64,000 nucleotides of DNA from Cryptomeria japonica (Eukaryota > Streptophyta > Pinopsida > Cupressales > Cupressaceae): the NCBI RefSeq assembly GCF_030272615.1, contig NW_026728914.1, forward strand, positions 62,001 to 126,000, read 5' to 3'. The translations under genes and the position numbers were made by a program. Positions 58,526-64,000 of the stretch are shown one piece after another (position 1 is the first letter of the stretch; each line of letters opens with the position of its first letter). The notes below the pieces were generated by a model, which made no database searches, was not told the DNA's origin, and was given only the letters and a program-made list of their open reading frames with translations.

Positions 58526-61500
58526 CTAGTCTAGCACGTCATCTACCCCCCGATCTTGCTGATCAATGTTTCGGGAAGGCAGGAAACATGCTAGAGGAGG
58601 AACATCCAACATAGCAGATGGAGCTATCACAAGATCCAAACAAGGGCTATGTTCATGTTCCAAGCCACGTTGTTCTTGTCTAGGAGCTAGGATAAGTGCT
58701 TTATAAAATTCGTTAGATAAATGGTTATCAATATCAACAAATTCATATTCACTAGAAGCAAGAGAAGTAACATTTTCATCATGAATAACATTTTCATCTA
58801 TATCATCATCAAGATTTATAAAAATAGGATCTTTAACTCGCACAGGATCAAGACCATCATGCATTGTATGTTTAGGAGATTTTGGAGAAAATGGAATAAT
58901 GTTTGTTGAAGGTGTTTTTGGAGATTGCAAAGTTTGAGAAGCAGCTGCCTGAGCTCTAAGACGACGCTTTCGTCGGTGTTCACGCGCAGAACGGTTTCGT
59001 CTAGTCTTAGTAGGAAGTTGAGAAGATTGAGGAGGAGGAATGTTCTCATCCTTATCACTTGGGTGTTTGGGTTGTGGTCTCTTAGGCTGGATAATAGGAG
59101 AAGAGGAAGGTCTCTTCTCTCCATAAAAGGAAGGAGGAGGAACTGCTCCGTATATAGGAGGAATATTTGGTTTAGGAAGGAGACCAAGTCCATCATGACA
59201 AGGAGGTATGGGTCTACTTTTAGAAAGTTTATCAGACATAGACATAGTCACATCCATAGGAATGGGTTGGGAATCTTCTTCAGGAAAGACATTAGTTTTA
59301 TCTTTCAAAGGAAAAACATCCTTCTCAAGAACGATAGGAATATCAAGTTTGGGTGTTCTAGGTTCACTTAGAGATAGGATCATATCTGTTTTCCACTTTT
59401 GATAAGATTTAAAAAGATGATCACTTCACAGAGGAAGAGATTGGAATTGTTTAGGCCAAAAATAATCAATAGGAACACTAGAAGTTCTTTCAGCTGGTTT
59501 AAAGAGACTATGATTGGTAGTAACAACTTCACCATTATGGGGAAATTTCAAACACTTATGAATAGGAGAAGCAATAGCTTTCATGCAAGATAGCCAAGGA
59601 TAGCCTAGCTTCACACGAAACTGTTCGGATGAAGGAATAATAGAAAAGTTCACATCAAGGGATTTGTTATGGACTTCAATAGGTAATGTAATAGAACCAA
59701 TTGCAGGAGAAGAAAATGCATCAAATAATTTCACAATCACATCTGTTTTGTCATAGATCACTTGATTCAACTGCAAAGTAAAAAGAAATTCTTCAGTAAT
59801 AACATTAACCATGCATGAAGGATCAATAAGCACTCCACGGCAAGGTGTATTCTCGACTTTTGCAACTATGTATAAAGGACCATCAGGTATGCTGATAGTT
59901 TCACTAGAATCAAATGTGATGGAAGGTTCTTTAGGGTTTTCTTGCTGCTCTACAAGGTTAATCACATTCAGAGTCATAGATACAAGACCATCAGATGAGA
60001 AAGAGGAATCATTAGTCTCAATCGCATTAGAGGTATGAGAAGGTAATGGATCAGTAAAAATCTTAAGATTTTGGTTAGGAGGAGCTACAGATGTGTTGCC
60101 TTTATCATTCACTCCTGAAACAGAGATAGTTTTATTATCAATCAAATCTTGAATTTTACCCTTTAAAGCAAAACATTTTTCAGTATCATGCCCAAGTTGA
60201 CGATGAAATTGACAAAAAGATTTGTTATCAAAATAGGGTGAATTAATCTTTGTAGGATCAATTTGCTTTATAGGAGGGAGAGTAAGCACATTTTGTTCCA
60301 ATAATTTATTCATAATACTATGCAATGATTCATTCAAAGGAGTAAACTTTCTTTCTTTCTTGAAAAACTTAGAAATAGGAGGCACACCTGATGCTGCATT
60401 CACATTGTTGTTGATGATGTTTTCATTGAATTTAATGGTCTCTCTGTTCGGTTTAAACTTCCCAAATGGTTGTTGACTACTATCACCCTTATCACTCGGA
60501 GCCATAGGATTTGCTTGTTCCATTTGACTCACAGTCAGTTGATAATTGTGAAGAGTTGCACACAACTATTGGAAAGAAGTAAACTCAGAAAACAGAAGTT
60601 TTTCTCTAATATCTTTTTGTAGATTAGAAATAAAGATTCTTTGAATATCATTGTCAGGCACTGGAAAAGAGATTTGAGCATACAAATGCTTATATCTACC
60701 AATGAAATCAGTCACTTTTTCTTTAACACCTTGTTTACAATGCATTAAATCAATCAAAGTAACCTTAGGACTTATATTGTTTTGAAATTGTTGAATAAAA
60801 GCATTTGCAAGTTGTTCGAAAGAAGTAATAGAATAAGAAGGCAACGAGAAATACCATTGTAGGGCTTTATCTCTTAATGTCCTAGTAAACAGTTTTGCAA
60901 GCAACCTTTGGTCATGAGCAAAATCGGTACATATTGTTTGAAAAGTCTTAACATGTGTTAGAGGATCACCTTTACCATTATAAAGCTCCAAATGCAGGAT
61001 TTCAACATGCTTAGGAGGGATAGCTCGAACAATGTCAAGAGAAAGTGGGCTCGCAACATCAAATGTGGGCACACTAAACTTAGATTGATTCATAGAGGTA
61101 ATTTGCTGCTATAAAGAAGAGACAGTTTGTGCAAGATTGTTAATGGTCGCTTCAGTCGAAGAGTTTATATTAGATGTGTTAGATTGTTATGGAGGTATTA
61201 TGTTATTGAAAGAAGGTATTGATTGAGAGTAAGGTGGTGGGACATTATGATAGTTAGTCATAGGAGATGATTGGAAAAGAGGAGCACTACAAGGAGGAAT
61301 GGAATGGTTAAATGAATTGCCCCCTTGCATCATGTTCATTTGTGGAGATGTAATAGGGACAGTCATTGAAGGAATGAATGAAGAAGCTGGATTGAATGAA
61401 GGAAGAGGGTTAATTGAAGAAGAAGGGTTGCCCCCATGACTAGTGATCATAGGTGGAATGTCTTGTATAGAAGTAGTCATTATGTTTGATGTAAAGGTAG

Positions 61501-61705
61501 GTATGCTAGAAGTTGTCAAAGGAATAGAATGATTAACTTGAGTGGGAGGTTGTGTATAACCTAAAGTTTCGGCACAACTCTTCATAGGCATCACATTCGA
61601 ATCCACAATGTGTTCAATACCACGCAAAATATACGATCTGTAGATAGGCCAAATTAAAGTTGCAATCTCAAAATTGAACCCTACCAAGATTGTTGAAAAA
61701 TGCAA
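58526..61705 (-). pseudogene. Element F gag-protease ORF
   Basis: One frame of about 1060 codons runs from 61705 to 58526, broken by only four stops (61187-61189 TAA, 61109-61111 TAG, 60566-60568 TAG, 59426-59428 TGA). Order: Pro/Ser-rich N-terminus; Retrotrans_gag-like domain (about 60570-61060, ALQWYFSLP, FIQQFQNN); a CX2HX4HX4C knuckle variant (CQFHRQLGHDTEKC, about 60175-60215); a retropepsin-like domain (GVLIDPSCMVNVI, about 59810-59850, where the family has LIDGGS/DTG); then a basic and Pro-rich C-terminus (KTRRNRSAREHRRKRR). No reverse transcriptase follows. The altered protease triad suggests it is inactive. Confidence 0.85.
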
Positions 61706-62560
61706 AATTTGAATTTTGAAAAAGAGAGGGAAACTAAAATTTTGAATTTTATGATTTTAGAGGGAATACCAAAAGCAATGCAAGTTTTGAATTTTAAAAG
61801 TTGACTCAATTTCACGCAAAATTCAATTTTGAAAGCGGAAATCAAAGTTGGTGCAATTAAACACTTAATTTCAAAAGTCACAAATTGCAAGAATTTGAAT
61901 AAAGCACTGAAATTTTGAATGAACGCCAACACACACTTTTCAGATTTAGGACAGTAAGAACACAATTTTGACACAAAATTTCAATTTCAACAATTTTTGC
62001 ATGATTAGGAGCCTTAATCCAAGCAATCACTAGACCAACTTTGACTTTAATTTTGAAAGTGTTGTAATTGATAAAATCAGCCAAAATTTTGGATTTTAGC
62101 AGAAAAATACAGTAAGATCTAGCTCCCGAAATTTCAGAAAAAATGTCGAGGACGATGGCGCTCGGGGTGCACACGGTCCTTGCAACTTTTTTCCAAATTT
62201 TTAGGGATGAAAGATATTATGATTTTGTTGCCGAATCCAAAGTTACAGCTGATTTGGAGATGTTTTGATCAGTGAAATTGTCGGTCAAAGGTTGAATCAA
62301 GAGGGTTTTAAAAATTAGGGTTTTGACACTTAACCACTTAATTTTTAGAATTAAAGCACAAATATGAATTGATAATTTGCAATAGAAGGGTAGATCTGAA
62401 ACAAGCATTAACAATTAAACATTTCACAAGCTCAATTACTAAAAAGAAAATTTAGGGTTTTTTATGCAATTAACCTCTAAAATTTGCAAAAGATCAAACA
62501 TGGAAATGTAATCAAGGCATCCAATTTTCAGATCTAACCATGAATAATCAGAAAGGATGT
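61706..62560. other. Element F 5' untranslated region
   Basis: A non-coding leader rich in AAATTTTGAATTT words. The stretch 62150-62184 (GGACGATGGCGCTCGG, then GTGCACACGGTCCT) echoes the LTR sequence at 56910-56943 (GGGACGATGGGGCCCGG, then GTGCACACGGTCCT). No ORF of note. Confidence 0.6.
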
Positions 62561-62577
62561 TCACGTCGGGTTCACCA
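62561..62577 (-). other. Element F primer binding site
   Basis: The minus strand reads TGGTGAACCCGACGTGA, three bases from the LTR. It begins with the TGG expected of a tRNA 3' CCA. It is not the iMet type used by elements A to E, and I do not assign the tRNA. Confidence 0.75.
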
Positions 62578-62580
62578 AAA

Positions 62581-63791
62581 TGTAAAGCGGAAAATCGCGA
62601 GCGAACCCTAAGCGTTCCCCCCACCACTCCGAGGAGAGGGGAAGGAGGATCACTAGGGTTGATGGTTTTCACTTAGGGGAGACTTTACATTCAAAAGAGG
62701 GGTTGAAACCCACAAGATCCAATCCCACACAATGCAAGACTGGATTCTAAATGAGTTTCAAGGGTTAAGACAGCAAGGCTACCCTCTTTTGTAAAGAATG
62801 TAGATAGAAGGATTAAGCTAGGAATGCATGAAAAGTGAGAAAGATTCGCTTATAAACTGAGATAGGGATATAGGATGAAGTTGCGGACCTGGAATTAGCA
62901 ATAAAATGTCGAGACGGTGCTATCCTACAAATTTGAGCGAAAGTTGACGGGACGATGGGGCCCGGCGTGCACACAGTCCTCCGAAAAATCCGCAAAACGA
63001 AGGGGGATCTGTTCGTCTCTGCACAAGGATTCCAGATCTTCAATTATAGCTGCGTACCTGCAACCTACACACAGAAAAGTGAAGACGATTGGGGGGTTAG
63101 GGATTAGGGGTTTTCCCTTAGGTCAAACCCCAGTTTCAGAATTAACCAAGAAATGAGAATGTTGTAAATGTAAATGTTTGTAATGTAAACAAGTACTGAT
63201 ACCTTGTTGTAAGAATGTTTGTATTCTTACATGCGAAGGTGTAAATGTTGTTGTATGTTGTATGATGTAAGTGATCTCCTCTTCAATGGTTGAATCCTTG
63301 TCTTGAATGCAACACTTAGCCTTGAATGGAGACTTAGAATGATCAATTGCTTGAAGGAATGCTTGAATGCTTGAATGCTTGAATGTTTGAATATTGTTTC
63401 CACGTCTTGTACACATATATCCTTCCTTTTTCCATCTACCCAAAATGAGAGAGGAAATGTAGTTTATATTCTTGCCAATTAGGGTTGATAGACTGATTTT
63501 TCCGACCTTAGGCCGACCAGGAAAGATTATTTTCCAATTTGCAAACATAAAGACCCGAGACCCAAAAGAGACCAGGCCAAAAAATAGGGCCAGGGACCAG
63601 GGCACTGGGCACCATGGTCCCACCTCCAGGGATAGCGGGGTGCAAGGAGGATCAGGCTAGGGTGCTGAAAAATGCAGTTTTTGGTGTCATGAACAAGTTT
63701 CGAGGTCTCCATTCAGGTTCAGTGTTGCGTCGCCATCGTGAAGACCCAAATGCGGTCGAAATTGCAAGTGTCGCAATTTTAGGATGCTGCA
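62581..63791 (-). repeat. Element F 5' LTR (right copy)
   Basis: 1211 bp, starting TGTAAAGCGG and ending ATGCTGCA. It has one copy of the 31-bp unit and an extra GCTTGAATGCTTGAAT repeat at about 63361-63390 relative to the left LTR. Confidence 0.92.
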
Positions 63792-63796
63792 CATAC
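63792..63796. repeat. Target site duplication of element F, right copy
   Basis: CATAC, matching 56539-56543. Confidence 0.9.
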
Positions 63797-64000
63797 CAAG
63801 TTATGTGATGAGAATTGTCCCTTATGTTCACTAGTGTGTAGTTTGTATTTTTTTTGCTAGGAGCACTGTTGTGGTGTCATATCTGGTTGTTTATGCTCTT
63901 GTGAGTATTTGATATTTATGTTAGACCATGGGTTTCTTATGATGGGTTCTGAGGACTTAGTTTCGTGGGTGCTTTAGTTGTTCTTTTGAGATTGCTTCTT
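63792..64000 (+). repeat. Element E 3' LTR, continuation after element F
   Basis: It matches the left LTR from 50576 onward (AGTTATGTGATGA, CCCTTATGTTCACTAGTG). It is cut by the window end. Confidence 0.88.

Larger units (their letters stand above)
56544..63791 (-). mobile_element. Element F: gag-only LTR retrotransposon (TR-GAG type) inserted in E
   Basis: Two LTRs (56544-57801 and 62581-63791), a primer site beside the right LTR, a purine tract beside the left LTR, and a single minus-strand ORF region with Gag and a protease-like domain only. The target duplication CATAC at 56539-56543 and 63792-63796 is perfect. Lack of reverse transcriptase and integrase with intact ends marks it as a non-autonomous TR-GAG element, probably Ty3/gypsy-derived from its gag type. 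Confidence 0.9.
47402..64000 (+). mobile_element. Element E: LARD-like LTR element with long LTRs and no coding region
   Basis: Left LTR 47402-51573, primer site, 3.7-kb internal region, polypurine tract and right LTR from 55313. The right LTR is interrupted by element F and runs past the window end. Orientation is plus, from the primer site and purine tract. No gag or pol motif was found inside, so it could move only with proteins from another element. The target duplication cannot be checked because the right end is outside. Confidence 0.85.

Overview
This is repeat-rich nuclear DNA from a vascular plant with a large genome. The AT-rich base composition, long LTR retrotransposons, iMet-tRNA primer sites, GT-AG introns and many C-to-T type stop codons all fit a plant. 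A gymnosperm is my guess, but nothing in the sequence proves it. I see no intact host gene, no tRNA or rRNA gene and no CRISPR array. Almost everything is transposon sequence, much of it nested.

Left nest (1-30254). Element B, a minus-strand Ty1/copia element, has its 5' end at 30254 and has been opened twice. Element C, another minus-strand copia element (7830-28231), sits in the gag region of B with a 5-bp target duplication GTTCT. Element C is itself split in its integrase by element D, a plus-strand Ty3/gypsy element (10742-24896). Element A, a third minus-strand copia element (1 to about 4666), abuts the RNase H end of B; its 3' end and the 3' end of B lie left of the window. The 5' LTR of D is 6.2 kb because its 3' part is present three times in tandem.

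Middle (30255-45300). Two convergent, decayed, intron-containing genes flank a 358-bp tandem repeat. The plus-strand gene (30331-32533) has phase-0 exons and an unknown product. The minus-strand gene (34438-37334) looks like a DDE-type transposase with a helix-turn-helix and Cys/His clusters. Beyond its start lies an array of about 90-bp repeats carrying GTAC/CATATG/TACGTGC motifs, like the subterminal repeats of a DNA transposon. Together these form the best candidate for an undescribed mobile element. From 38 to 44 kb there is non-coding repeat DNA: GA tracts, a palindromic CACCATATGGTG minisatellite and a GC-rich hairpin island.

Right nest (45342-64000). A broken Helitron-type PIF1 helicase (plus strand) is cut at 47401 by element E. 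Element E has 4.2-kb LTRs, a primer binding site and a polypurine tract, but a 3.7-kb internal region without recognisable coding sequence (a LARD-like element). Its right LTR carries a 1.95-kb internal deletion and is interrupted by element F (56544-63791, minus strand, target duplication CATAC). Element F encodes only Gag and a protease-like domain and has no polymerase.

The order of events can be read from the nesting: D is younger than C, which is younger than B; F is younger than E, which is younger than the helicase. Every element is non-functional as it stands, through stops, frameshifts or missing domains.
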